From positions 186,001 through 250,000 of the forward strand of contig NZ_LXRG01000173.1 of assembly GCF_001651035.1 (NCBI RefSeq): a stretch of 64,000 nucleotides of DNA. The letters are read 5' to 3'. The position numbers were made by a program, and so were the translations under genes. This DNA comes from Halomonas sp. ALS9. GTDB taxonomy: Bacteria > Pseudomonadota > Gammaproteobacteria > Pseudomonadales > Halomonadaceae. This document shows positions 34,167 through 43,575 of this stretch, piece after piece. Every line of letters starts with the position of its first letter. The first letter of the stretch is position 1. The notes under the pieces are model-generated. The model was not told the origin of the DNA, did no database searches, and saw only the letters and a program-made list of their open reading frames with translations.

Positions 34167-35648
34167 TTAGGCTCCTTTCACCGCGGCCACTGCCGCCTTA
34201 TCGTCGGTTTCTACAATCCAGGTATCTTTACTGCCACCACCTTGAGAGGAGTTCACCACCAACGACCCCTCTATCAATGCCACGCGGGTGAGGCCACCCG
34301 TGGTGACGTGGATTTCAGGCCCAGAGAGTATGAAAGGGCGTAAATCCACATGGCGCGGCTGAGGTATACCATTCGCCAACGTCGGTGTGGTCGACAGCGC
34401 CAGGGTGGGCTGCGCCATGTAGTTGCGCGGGTTCGCCTTAATCAAGCGGGCAAACTCTTCGCGGGTCTCTTTGGTTGAGCGCGGGCCAATCAGCATGCCG
34501 TAGCCCCCCGACTCATTGGCTGGCTTCACCACCAGCTCATCGAGATGATCAAGCACATAGCGGCGATCATCTTCGAACATGCACAGGTAACTGGGCACGT
34601 TCGGCAGCAGCGGCTCCTGGTCAAGATAGTAGCGGATCAGCGCAGGCACGAACGCATAAACAACCTTGTCATCTGCCACGCCAGCACCGGGTGCATTGGC
34701 CAGCGCTACTTTGCCAGCACGCCAAGCGCGCATCAGGCCCGCCACCCCCAGCATGGAGTCAGGGTTAAACGCTTCCGGGTCGAGAAACTCGTCATCCACG
34801 CGACGATAGATAACGTCGACTCGGCGCAGGCCTTCTACGGTGCGCATGTACACCACATCATTGTCATCCACTAGCAAGTCGCTGCCTTGCACCAGCTCAA
34901 CGCCCATTTGCTGGGCAAGGTAGGCATGCTCAAAGTAAGCGGAGTTATAGATTCCAGGGGTCAGCACCACCACCTGAGGATCATCTCCAGGGCGGGGTGA
35001 CATTGCGGCGAGCATGTCGTAGAGATTGGCCACATAGTCATCAACGGGGAGGATTTTGCCAGTGGCAAACAGCTCCGGCAGTACCCGCTTGGTGACATTA
35101 CGGTTTTCCAACATGTAGGAGACGCCGGAAGGAATGCGTAAGTTATCCTCCAACACATACAGCGTGCCATCCCCATCGCGCACTAGATCTGAACCGCATA
35201 CATGGGCCCACACCCCGTGAGGGGGATTAATACCGACGCACTGGGGGCGGAAATTAACCGACTGCGCTAGCACCTCGGCGGGCAATACTTTGTCCTTAAT
35301 AACTTTTTGGTCGTGGTAGAGATCATCAATAAATAGGTTTAGCGCCTGCACGCGCTGTTTGAGGCCTGCCTCGGTTTTACGCCACTCGCTGGCGGGAATA
35401 ATCCGCGGCACAATATCAAAGGGCCAAGCGCGGTCAATCATCGCGCCTTCAGAGTAGACAGTGAAGGTAATCCCCATGGTACGAATGGCGATTTCCGCCG
35501 CGGTTTTCCGCTCGGCTAACTCTTCTGCGCTAAACCTTGCCAACATGTTGCACAATTCACCCGCTGAATCGCGAGGCTGACCGGGTGCGGCCATCAGCTC
35601 ATCGTAGTAATCACGACACGCATAGTTATTCCAATTCACTTGGCTCAT
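34167..35648 (-). CDS. Circularly permuted type 2 ATP-grasp protein (stand-alone)
   Basis: This 493-residue predicted carboxylate-amine ligase belongs to the COG2308/DUF404-DUF407 family. It shows the conserved tyrosine/His region PGIYNSAYFEHAYLAQ, then HLDELVVKPANESGGYGM, which carries the nucleotide-binding Lys and Gly loop, and RHVDLRPFILSG toward the end. It is predicted to use ATP to join a carboxylate to an amine; the substrate is unknown. It is the first gene of the minus-strand arm, with a sigma-54-type promoter at 35737-35752, and AGGAG before the ATG. Confidence 0.93.
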   Translation of the reverse strand: MSQVNWNNYACRDYYDELMAAPGQPRDSAGELCNMLARFSAEELAERKTAAEIAIRTMGITFTVYSEGAMIDRAWPFDIVPRIIPASEWRKTEAGLKQRVQALNLFIDDLYHDQKVIKDKVLPAEVLAQSVNFRPQCVGINPPHGVWAHVCGSDLVRDGDGTLYVLEDNLRIPSGVSYMLENRNVTKRVLPELFATGKILPVDDYVANLYDMLAAMSPRPGDDPQVVVLTPGIYNSAYFEHAYLAQQMGVELVQGSDLLVDDNDVVYMRTVEGLRRVDVIYRRVDDEFLDPEAFNPDSMLGVAGLMRAWRAGKVALANAPGAGVADDKVVYAFVPALIRYYLDQEPLLPNVPSYLCMFEDDRRYVLDHLDELVVKPANESGGYGMLIGPRSTKETREEFARLIKANPRNYMAQPTLALSTTPTLANGIPQPRHVDLRPFILSGPEIHVTTGGLTRVALIEGSLVVNSSQGGGSKDTWIVETDDKAAVAAVKGA

Positions 35649-35736
35649 GGGCGCTCTCCTGGCGCTGGGGTGGAAGCGGCAACTTCCTCAATGCACAGTG
35701 TAGGCCTGCCGCGCGCAAAACAATCAAACAATTGAG

Positions 35737-35752
35737 AGCAAAATACGTACCA
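35737..35752 (-). promoter_or_regulatory. Sigma-54 (-24/-12) promoter for the ATP-grasp/alpha-E arm
   Basis: On the minus strand TGGTACGTATTTTGCT matches TGGCACG-N4-TTGCW at every defined position but one, with the exact GG-N10-GC spacing. The predicted transcription start lies near 35726, about 78 bases before the ATG at 35648. Confidence 0.8.
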
Positions 35753-35827
35753 TCTTTTGCGATATTTCAACGTTCGCTTACTTAAACGCTTCTTGACAGG
35801 GAGCACGAGCCAATTAAAGCGACTTTC

Positions 35828-35844
35828 TGCCCCACATCGGTGCA
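35828..35844. promoter_or_regulatory. NtrC binding site, near-consensus
   Basis: TGCCCCACATCGGTGCA matches the NtrC palindrome TGCACC-N5-GGTGCA in 11 of 12 defined positions. It lies centrally between the two divergent sigma-54 promoters. Confidence 0.7.
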
Positions 35845-35851
35845 GTAAAGC

Positions 35852-35868
35852 AGTGCTATTTTGGTGCA
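35852..35868. promoter_or_regulatory. Possible weak second NtrC half-site
   Basis: AGTGCTATTTTGGTGCA has a perfect right half (GGTGCA) but a poor left half. It is 24 bases from the strong site; paired strong and weak sites are common in NtrC enhancers. Confidence 0.4.
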
Positions 35869-35930
35869 TTAAGTGATTTCCACTTTAGTTAAACGCCTTA
35901 GTTAAGATAGCGGCTGCAAAAAAGTAAAAG

Positions 35931-35946
35931 TGGAACGATACTTGCG
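35931..35946 (+). promoter_or_regulatory. Sigma-54 (-24/-12) promoter for the transglutaminase operon
   Basis: TGGAACGATACTTGCG matches TGGCACG-N4-TTGCW except at two positions, with exact GG-N10-GC spacing. The predicted start near 35957 is about 55 bases before the ATG at 36013. Confidence 0.8.
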
Positions 35947-36012
35947 AAACGTTCGGTTATTCTTTAACCCAACCGACCCACCGGTTGATAACGGTTCTTT
36001 TGAGGGTGGCCC

Positions 36013-39000
36013 ATGACCATTCGCGTTGCCTTGTATCATCGTACGACCTACCACTTTGACCGCCCGGTGCGTCTTTCGCCCCATGTTATTCGGCTGCGTC
36101 CCGCGCCCCACTGCCGCACCCATATTGAGGCCTACTCGCTCAAGCTCTCCGGCGACGACCACTTTTTAAACTGGCAACAGGATCCGTTTGGCAACTTCAA
36201 TGCCCGTGTGGTGTTCCCCGAACCGCGTAAAGAGTTAACCATTGCCGTCGAGCTCATCGCGCCAATGACGGTGATCAACCCGTTCGATTTCTTCTTGGAC
36301 GACATTGCGCAAACGATTCCCTTTGCCTACCCCGAAGCACTGCGCCAGGAACTAAGCCCCTATCTGGAAATAACCGAGTCAGGGCCACGGTTGATGGAGT
36401 GGCTCAAGGCCGTTCCCCGCGAACCCACCACCACCGTCGATTTCCTGGTAGCGCTTAATCAACGCCTGCAGGAGGATATTGGTTATCTGGTACGCATGGA
36501 GCCCGGTGTTCAGAGCTGCGAAGAAACCTTAACGTTCGCCAGCGGATCCTGCCGCGACAGCGCTTGGCTGCTGGTACAAATTTTCCGCCATTTGGGCCTT
36601 GCCGCACGCTTTGTGTCAGGCTACCTCATTCAGCTCAAGTCCGACGTCAAAGCGCTGGATGGCCCCAGCGGCAGCGAAGTGGATTTCACCGACCTACACG
36701 CCTGGACCGAAGTCTTCCTGCCCGGCGCGGGCTGGGTGGGGCTCGATCCCACTTCAGGGCTGTTCGCTGGCGAAGGCCACATCCCCCTCGCCGCCACCCC
36801 GACGACTGGTAGTGCGGCGGCGATTACCGGGTTTTCGGATAAGTGTGAAGTCACTTTCGATGTCACCATGGAAGTGGAACGCATCCACGAAGACCCGCGG
36901 GTCACCAAGCCCTATAGCGATGAGCAGTGGCAGCGTATCTGCGCATTGGGTGACGAAGTAGATGCCGAGCTGCTCCACCAGGACGTACGCCTGACCATGG
37001 GCGGCGAACCCACCTTTGTCTCGATCGACGATGTGGAGAGCCCGCAGTGGAATACCGAAGCCCTGGGCGAACACAAGCGCGAACGCGCTGAGGCACTGCT
37101 AACCCGGCTGCAGGCCGCTTACGCCCCCGGCAGCGCTATCCAGCAACAGCAAGGCAAGTGGTACCCCGGCGAACCGCTGCCCCGCTGGGCGCTAGCCTGT
37201 TACTGGCGTAAAGATGGCGTACCCCTATGGCGCGACCCGCAATGGCTAGCCTGCCTAGAAGGCTCACCAGAGATCAATGCAGATGATGCAATGGCTCAGC
37301 GCTTTACTAAAGCGCTTAGCGAACGCCTGGGCGTAGCCGAGCGCTACTGGATTCCGGCGTTCGAGGACACCTACTACTATCTATGGAAAGAGCAGTCACT
37401 ACCGGTCAACGTTGACCCACGTGAAGCCAATCTCAAAGATGACGCCGAACGCCACCGGTTAGCGCGCTTATTAGAACAAGGCTTAGGCGAAGTGGTTGGT
37501 TATGCCCTACCGTTGCGCCACTCGATTAGCCAGGCCCACCGCTGGGAAAGCGGTCGCTGGCCGCTCAAGCGTGAACACCTGTTCCTGGTGCCCGGCGACT
37601 CGCCCATGGGCCTGCGTTTACCGCTTTCGGCGCTGCCTTGGGCTGACCCAGAAGAGCAGCCCCAACCGGAGTCGCTATTCGCGCCCCGTCCAGAATTAGG
37701 CGATATTCACGGTGAAGTTGCTCGCCGCAACGCCGAACAGCCCCACCTCAGCGAGGCCGAACGCTTGGGTAGAACCAGCCACCCAAGCCCTTCTCATCCT
37801 GAGGGCGAAGCGGTTCAGCAGCAGCCCCGGGCGGAAATCGACACTGAGAGTGGCGTTATTCACACCAGCCTATGTGTGGAGCCACGGGAAGGCCGCCTGC
37901 ATATTTTCCTGCCGCCGCTGACCAGCTTAGAGCACTACCTCGACCTGCTGAGCACCGTTGAAGAGTGCGCCAAGGAGCTCGCCTGCCCGGTGATGGTAGA
38001 GGGCTATTCGCCGCCTAGGGATCCGCGCCTGGAAAACTTTATGATCACCCCCGACCCGGGCGTGATCGAAGTGAACATTATGCCCGCTGCCAGTTGGCAA
38101 ACCCTGGTCGCGCAAACTGAACGGCTGTATGCCGAGGCACGTGAAACCCGCCTGGGCACTGAGAAATTCATGCTGGATGGGCGCCATACCGGTACCGGCG
38201 GTGGTAACCATGTCACCCTTGGCGGCATTACCCCTGAGGATTCGCCGTTTTTACGCCGACCAGACTTGCTAGCCAGTCTGGTCACTTATTGGCAGCACCA
38301 CCCCAGCCTTTCTTACCTGTTTTCGGGCCTGTTTATTGGCCCTACCAGCCAAGCGCCACGAGTGGATGAAGCACGCCATGAAGCGCTCTATGAGCTGGAA
38401 ATTGCCCTGCAGCAAATGCCCGAAGGTGAGGTCGTACAACCCTGGCTGGTGGATCGCTTACTGCGTCACCTGCTAACCGACTTGACCGGCAATACCCACC
38501 GCGCCGAGTTCTGTATCGACAAGCTCTACTCGCCGGATAGCGACAGCGGCCGGCTAGGATTACTGGAACTACGCGGCTTTGAGATGCCGCCCCACGCCCG
38601 CATGGGGTTAATGCAGATGCTGCTGATCCGCGCCCTTGTCGCGCGCTGCTGGAAAACCCCCTACCGGGCCAAACCGGTGCGTTGGGGTAGCGCGTTACAG
38701 GATCGCTGGATGCTGCCTCACTACCTGTGGAATGACCTTGACGATGTGTTAAGTGACTTGCGCCACCACGGCTTCGACTTTGACCTGCAGTGGTTCGCCC
38801 CCTTCCTGGAGTTCCGCTTCCCGCTACACGGGCGCTTGCACACCCCGATGCTGGATATTGAGCTGCGCCAGGCTATCGAGCCCTGGCACGTGCTTGGTGA
38901 AGAAGCCTCCGCAGGCGGCACCGCCCGCTATGTGGATTCCTCAGTGGAACGCCTGGAAGTCAAAGTCAGCGGCATGAGCGGCGACCGCTACGTGGTGACC

Positions 39001-39363
39001 TGCAACGGTCGTCGGGTACCGCTTTCTGCCACCGGCAGAAACGGCGAAGCGGTGGCCGGGGTGCGCTATCGCGCTTGGCAGCCACCGTCTGCGCTGCATC
39101 CGCAAATTCCCATTCACGCACCGTTGGTATTTGATGTCATCGATACCTGGAATCAGCGCTCAGTGGCGGGCTGTACCTATTACGTGGTGCACCCCACAGG
39201 GCGTAACTTCGACACCTTCCCGGTCAATGCGTTTGAAGCCGAAGCGCGCCGACTGGGGCGTTTTAGTGACAGCGGCCATCGCCACGGACATCAGGTGCCC
39301 AAGCTGGAAACGCCTAGCCTGGAACTGCCACAAACCCTCGACCTGCGTTGGACGCCCAGTTAA
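36013..39363 (+). CDS. Transglutaminase-like domain fused to DUF2126 (predicted amidoligase)
   Basis: This 1116-residue soluble protein begins with a bacterial transglutaminase N-terminal beta domain ([19 protein letters not shown]), then a transglutaminase/cysteine-protease core with Cys180 (GSCRDSAW), His229 (DLHAWTEV) and Asp245 (GLDPTSG). The rest, about residues 300-1116, is DUF2126. It contains an EVNIMP and a [12 protein letters not shown] motif around residues 690-740 that resemble the glutamine-synthetase/GCS-type COOH-NH2 ligases, so it may both cleave and form peptide bonds. First gene of a three-gene operon behind a sigma-54 promoter; GAGGG precedes the ATG. Confidence 0.92.
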   Translation: MTIRVALYHRTTYHFDRPVRLSPHVIRLRPAPHCRTHIEAYSLKLSGDDHFLNWQQDPFGNFNARVVFPEPRKELTIAVELIAPMTVINPFDFFLDDIAQTIPFAYPEALRQELSPYLEITESGPRLMEWLKAVPREPTTTVDFLVALNQRLQEDIGYLVRMEPGVQSCEETLTFASGSCRDSAWLLVQIFRHLGLAARFVSGYLIQLKSDVKALDGPSGSEVDFTDLHAWTEVFLPGAGWVGLDPTSGLFAGEGHIPLAATPTTGSAAAITGFSDKCEVTFDVTMEVERIHEDPRVTKPYSDEQWQRICALGDEVDAELLHQDVRLTMGGEPTFVSIDDVESPQWNTEALGEHKRERAEALLTRLQAAYAPGSAIQQQQGKWYPGEPLPRWALACYWRKDGVPLWRDPQWLACLEGSPEINADDAMAQRFTKALSERLGVAERYWIPAFEDTYYYLWKEQSLPVNVDPREANLKDDAERHRLARLLEQGLGEVVGYALPLRHSISQAHRWESGRWPLKREHLFLVPGDSPMGLRLPLSALPWADPEEQPQPESLFAPRPELGDIHGEVARRNAEQPHLSEAERLGRTSHPSPSHPEGEAVQQQPRAEIDTESGVIHTSLCVEPREGRLHIFLPPLTSLEHYLDLLSTVEECAKELACPVMVEGYSPPRDPRLENFMITPDPGVIEVNIMPAASWQTLVAQTERLYAEARETRLGTEKFMLDGRHTGTGGGNHVTLGGITPEDSPFLRRPDLLASLVTYWQHHPSLSYLFSGLFIGPTSQAPRVDEARHEALYELEIALQQMPEGEVVQPWLVDRLLRHLLTDLTGNTHRAEFCIDKLYSPDSDSGRLGLLELRGFEMPPHARMGLMQMLLIRALVARCWKTPYRAKPVRWGSALQDRWMLPHYLWNDLDDVLSDLRHHGFDFDLQWFAPFLEFRFPLHGRLHTPMLDIELRQAIEPWHVLGEEASAGGTARYVDSSVERLEVKVSGMSGDRYVVTCNGRRVPLSATGRNGEAVAGVRYRAWQPPSALHPQIPIHAPLVFDVIDTWNQRSVAGCTYYVVHPTGRNFDTFPVNAFEAEARRLGRFSDSGHRHGHQVPKLETPSLELPQTLDLRWTPS

Positions 39364-39445
39364 TGTTTTTTAACAAAGCTAACGCTTTTCTCTTAGCGCC
39401 CAGTACAGGATAATCCGCCCCTTACCTCTCAGGATTACAAGGATA

Positions 39446-41872
39446 ATGACGGCCCCTGTCTCTCCCTCCCTCCTCGCGCCCGTGGCTAACGGGCTCGTCG
39501 AGGATTACTTACATCAGCTAGGCAAGGGACAGCCCGGCACCTTTGACGCCATGCTCGATGGTCAGGGGCAGTTGCGCCCCGGTTGGCAGAGCTTACTCGG
39601 CTCCCTAGAAGGTATGGGCCCTACGGGTCGCTTGCAGCAGCATGAAGAAATACAGCGCCTGCTGGCTGAAAACGGCGTGATTTTTAATATGCACGATGAC
39701 ACCCAGGGGCGTTCGTGGCGGCTTGATCCTCTGCCCTGGGTAATTGATCAAGCACAGTGGCAGACATTAGAAGTGGGGCTAATCCAGCGCAGTCGTCTGT
39801 TGAGCGCCCTTTATGCTGATATTTATGGGCCCAAAACGCTCTTTGAGGCGGGTCTCTTACCCAGCCAAGCGTTGCTTGCATCCCCGCACTTACTGTTGCC
39901 TTGCCACCAGTCACTACCCAATGACCGCGCTGCGATCAACTTCCACGGTGTAGATGTCATTGTGGATACAAAAGGCCAGTGGCGGGTGATGGCAGATCGC
40001 CTACAGGCGCCATCAGGTACAGGTTTTGCGCTTGAAAACCGCATACTGATGGCCCGCGCGCTGCCGGATATGTATCGCAATGCGCCGTTGAAGCGGCTGG
40101 CGGGGTTTCTTGACCTGCACCACCGCACGCTGATCGCCATGGCCTATCAGCATCGCGACAACCCCACGCTTATCTTATTAACGCCGGGACCGGGAAGCCC
40201 ACGCTACTTTGAGCACGCTTACCTTGCCAACTATCTCAATATCGCGCTGGTAGAAGGCCAGGACTTAGTCGTACGCGATACCCAGGTATGGCTGCGTACG
40301 CTAGGCGGTTTGCAGCCAGTGGATGTGGTGCTGCGCCACTGCGACGATGCTTACTGCGACCCGCTGGAACTGCGTGGTGATTCGCAGCTTGGCGTACCCG
40401 GGCTGCTGCAGGCCATGCGCGCAGGCGGCGTGGCGCTATCCAACGCCTTGGGGGTGGGCATTTTGGAAGCTCCTGTATTAGCCGATTACTTACCGATGCT
40501 GTGCGAACATCTGCTGGGCGAAACCCTGCTGTTGCCCAACGCCGATGCCTCGACGGAATCCGCCACTGCACCAATTTTTGATAGCTACCTACAGCGCCTA
40601 GAGCCCACCACCCTCAACCTGCGCTGCTTTGTGACCCGCACGCCAGCCAGCGCCATCCAAAACAACGCCAAAGGCAAAAGCAGCGAAGCAAGTGAGTACC
40701 AAGTGATGCCCGGCGGTTTAGCCTGGGTGGGTGAACCTGGCTCGCCGTCATTAAGCAGCACTATCGTTAAGGATGTGTGGGTCACCGCCGCTGCACCCCA
40801 GCCCCATGTTAGCCAGTTACGCCAGGCCCGCGGCCCGGTGGTGGCGACCCGTGACGGCACTGACCTACCCAGCCGGGTAGCCGAAAGCCTATTTTGGCTA
40901 GGTCGCTACGGTGAGCGCTTAGACACGCGCGCGCGCCTGCTGCGTGAAGCGCTGATGAGGCTGATGGAGTACGACCAGGATGAAATCGCCGACCAGCTAC
41001 TCGATGAACTGCTGCTAGCGCTGGATATCACCACGCTAAACGAAGAGGACGAACAGCGGCTTCAGGCGCCGCTGATTGGCTTCGAACTCAAACGCGCCGC
41101 ACTGCTGGCCCAATTTGATGATGTGGATCCCCAAGCACTGCAGCCGCTGTTTGCCCAGCTAATGCGCAATGCGCGCAGCGTGCGCGACCATTTAGGCGAC
41201 GACTCCTGGCGGGTAGTCCACCAGTTGCGCCAGCGCATAGCCACCTTTAACCCCAGTTTAGGGGCTAGCGCTGCAAGGCGCGCCTGCGAAGGACTGTCGG
41301 CACAGCTAGCCGCCTTCTTTGGGCTATGCAACGAAACCATGCCGCATCACTACGGCTGGCGGTTTATGGATATCGGCCGCTTTTTAGATCGTGTGCTGGG
41401 CTTGCTTTCACTGCTCAAGCTCACCCTCAATGCGCCCCATACGCCGGGCTTAGCGCTATGGGAAGTGGTGCTTGCCACCACCGACAACTTTACCGCCTAC
41501 CGGCGGCGCTACCGCAGCGAGCTTCATCCAGCGGCGATTCTCGATCTACTGTTGTTCGACGAAACCAATCCCCGCTCGGTGGGCTATATGCTCAAACGCA
41601 TTGAGCGCCAGATGGATCGCCTTCCGGGCAGCACATCGCCCTACCGTAACGCTGAGCGGCGGCTGCTGATTCAAGCCAATGCGGCGCTGCACCTAGCCGA
41701 TATTGATCGCTTGAGCCACTTGGCCGAGACGCCTGAAGCGCAGGATGCCTTAGCACAACTGCTGGATGCCTTGATTGAGCCCTTAAGCGCGCTATGTGAA
41801 GCCATTAGCCAGAGCCATTTCAGCCACGTGGAGCGGCCGCGCCAGTTAGTCAGTATGGAGCTCGATGCATGA
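39446..41872 (+). CDS. ATP-grasp (circularly permuted) and alpha-E fusion protein, ATP-binding segment apparently missing
   Basis: This 808-residue protein joins a COG2308-type region (residues 1 to about 470) to an alpha-E domain (about 475-800, starting SRVAESLFWLGRYGERLDTRARLL). It parallels the separate genes at 34167 and 33152. PGSPRYFEHAYLANYL and LRCFVTRTP are recognisable, but between LLLPN and LRCF there are only about 25 residues, where the stand-alone paralogue has about 80, including VVKPANESGGYG. The nucleotide-binding Lys-Pro motif is therefore absent. Stop overlaps the next start by four bases. Confidence 0.9.
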   Translation: MTAPVSPSLLAPVANGLVEDYLHQLGKGQPGTFDAMLDGQGQLRPGWQSLLGSLEGMGPTGRLQQHEEIQRLLAENGVIFNMHDDTQGRSWRLDPLPWVIDQAQWQTLEVGLIQRSRLLSALYADIYGPKTLFEAGLLPSQALLASPHLLLPCHQSLPNDRAAINFHGVDVIVDTKGQWRVMADRLQAPSGTGFALENRILMARALPDMYRNAPLKRLAGFLDLHHRTLIAMAYQHRDNPTLILLTPGPGSPRYFEHAYLANYLNIALVEGQDLVVRDTQVWLRTLGGLQPVDVVLRHCDDAYCDPLELRGDSQLGVPGLLQAMRAGGVALSNALGVGILEAPVLADYLPMLCEHLLGETLLLPNADASTESATAPIFDSYLQRLEPTTLNLRCFVTRTPASAIQNNAKGKSSEASEYQVMPGGLAWVGEPGSPSLSSTIVKDVWVTAAAPQPHVSQLRQARGPVVATRDGTDLPSRVAESLFWLGRYGERLDTRARLLREALMRLMEYDQDEIADQLLDELLLALDITTLNEEDEQRLQAPLIGFELKRAALLAQFDDVDPQALQPLFAQLMRNARSVRDHLGDDSWRVVHQLRQRIATFNPSLGASAARRACEGLSAQLAAFFGLCNETMPHHYGWRFMDIGRFLDRVLGLLSLLKLTLNAPHTPGLALWEVVLATTDNFTAYRRRYRSELHPAAILDLLLFDETNPRSVGYMLKRIERQMDRLPGSTSPYRNAERRLLIQANAALHLADIDRLSHLAETPEAQDALAQLLDALIEPLSALCEAISQSHFSHVERPRQLVSMELDA

Positions 41873-42762
41873 ACTACACATTGCGCCATACCACACGCTA
41901 CCACTACAGCGCCCCAGTGACCCTGTGCCATAGCGAAGCGCGGGTGCTACCGCGTAAAACCCCGCACCAGCAGTGTGGCGCATCGGAGCTTCAGATCAGC
42001 CCCGCGCCCCAGGTGCAAATGGAGCGCCGCGACGTATTTGGCAATCGAGTACTCTATTTCGCGATGGAGGATGTCCATCAAACGCTGGATGTCACGGTAG
42101 TAACGCCACTGAGCACACAACCCTTAGCGGCGCTACCAACCACTTCAACTACGTGGGAACAGGTTGCTCAGCAGCTTAGCCAGAACAACAGCTTTGATAT
42201 TCAGCTTTACCGCCTCGACTCACCGTTTATCCGCCGTAACGATGAGCTAGCCAGCTTTGCCCGCAGCTGCTTTACCCCAGGCAGACCGATCGTTGAAGCG
42301 GCACTGGCGCTTAATCAACTGATTCACCAAACCTTTGAGTACGACCCCAGCTTTACCACACTGGCGACACCGCTAAGCGAAGTGCTCGCCAGCCGCCGCG
42401 GCGTGTGCCAAGACTTCGCCCATCTGGCGATTGGCGCCTTGCGCTCAGTGGGTCTCGCCGCCCGTTATGTCAGCGGCTACCTAGAAACCCAGCCACCACC
42501 AGGGCAGCCACGCCTTATCGGCGCAGATGCTTCCCATGCGTGGCTGGCAACCTGGATTCCCGATTGGGGCTGGCTTGCTCTCGACCCCACCAACGGCACC
42601 GTGGCTGGCGAGCAGCATCCGGTGTTGGCCTGGGGGCGTGATTATGCCGATGTCGCCCCGCTCAAAGGCGTTATGAATGGCGGTGGCGAACATCGTTTGG
42701 AAGTTGAAGTCGATGTAATGCCACAGGCTATGATGCCGCCGATGGCCTCGACTGGACGCTAG
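41869..42762 (+). CDS. Transglutaminase family cysteine-peptidase-like protein
   Basis: This 297-residue cytosolic protein is of the COG1305 type: an N-terminal beta domain (YTLRHTTRYHYSAPVTLCHSEARV) and a transglutaminase core with Cys180 (RGVCQDFAHL), His223 (ASHAWLATW) and the Asp of ALDPTNG. Bacterial members act as peptidases, amidases or ligases rather than protein cross-linkers. It overlaps the upstream ATP-grasp/alpha-E fusion by ATGA, so it is translationally coupled. Its stop overlaps the convergent DUF3581 gene by four bases. Confidence 0.93.
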   Translation: MNYTLRHTTRYHYSAPVTLCHSEARVLPRKTPHQQCGASELQISPAPQVQMERRDVFGNRVLYFAMEDVHQTLDVTVVTPLSTQPLAALPTTSTTWEQVAQQLSQNNSFDIQLYRLDSPFIRRNDELASFARSCFTPGRPIVEAALALNQLIHQTFEYDPSFTTLATPLSEVLASRRGVCQDFAHLAIGALRSVGLAARYVSGYLETQPPPGQPRLIGADASHAWLATWIPDWGWLALDPTNGTVAGEQHPVLAWGRDYADVAPLKGVMNGGGEHRLEVEVDVMPQAMMPPMASTGR

Positions 42763-43466
42763 GCCGACTCGTAGGCAGCCTTTAAGCGGTAAAACTCTTC
42801 TACTATGGCGGCCATTTCATCGGCGTCGTAATCACACAGGCCACTCACCACAAGCTTCTTGGAACCGACACCCACCGCTTCCCCGGCGGATTCAATCGAG
42901 AATTCCAGCAGCGCATCGGCGCGTTTCCCATGAACCTCTAACGAAGAGTGATTCAGCATTAGTCCCGGCGAAAAGCCATCTAAACGCTTAAGCGAAAATC
43001 CCATGCTATCGTAGATCACCAGGGGGCGTTTAGGGTTAAACATGACCCCATGCTGCTCCATTAGCGGTTTGAGATAGTGTGGAAAATTCTTGCCTGAAAA
43101 CGCCACATAGCAACGCGCAAAGGCTTCCACTACCGCGGGATCATGGGTAATGTCACCACTACGCACCACCTGCAAGTAACATTTTCCGCTCTCATCGCAA
43201 ACGTGAAGAGCACCGTCGTCTGCTTCGCTAAACTTTAGCGGTGTGTCAGCGCCCACCATGTTGGTGAAACGAAATTCCATTTGCCGCGACAACCCAAACT
43301 TTGTGAGTATCAGCACAAACAGTAGATCACCGGGCACACAAAAGCGCCGTGCATCCGGGTTATGAATAGGGTTGTAGTCACCCGCCACGCCTTTGGCGAA
43401 GCGGCTGGCCTGCTCTGCAGAGATCACTACATAGTCTCCGCGCTGCGCGTAAAAATCCTTGAACAT
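42759..43466 (-). CDS. DUF3581 family protein with hotdog/hydratase-like motif
   Basis: This 235-residue protein matches DUF3581. Residues 24-48 (KGVAGDYNPIHNPDARRFCVPGDLL) resemble the hydratase-2/MaoC signature (GDxNPIHxD) of hotdog-fold enoyl-CoA hydratases, which may indicate a related fold or function. No signal peptide. It is divergent from the AsmA-like gene at 43576 and convergent on the transglutaminase gene. Confidence 0.85.
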   Translation of the reverse strand: MFKDFYAQRGDYVVISAEQASRFAKGVAGDYNPIHNPDARRFCVPGDLLFVLILTKFGLSRQMEFRFTNMVGADTPLKFSEADDGALHVCDESGKCYLQVVRSGDITHDPAVVEAFARCYVAFSGKNFPHYLKPLMEQHGVMFNPKRPLVIYDSMGFSLKRLDGFSPGLMLNHSSLEVHGKRADALLEFSIESAGEAVGVGSKKLVVSGLCDYDADEMAAIVEEFYRLKAAYESA

Positions 43467-43575
43467 GGCGTTTGTTGCCTGCCTAGCGTTGAAATCGAAA
43501 ACCCGTCACTGCCCAACGCCGCGCATAATGCCATAAAACACGCCCCAACAGGAGTTATCTGCTAGGGAAGCCACT

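Larger units (their letters stand above)
35649..36012. other. Divergent NtrC/sigma-54 control region of the two ligase/transglutaminase arms
   Basis: This 364-base spacer holds no gene. From left to right it contains a minus-strand -24/-12 promoter (35737-35752), two NtrC-like sites (35828-35844, 35852-35868) and a plus-strand -24/-12 promoter (35931-35946). The central sites lie about 90-100 bases from each promoter, a normal enhancer distance. Confidence 0.75.
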
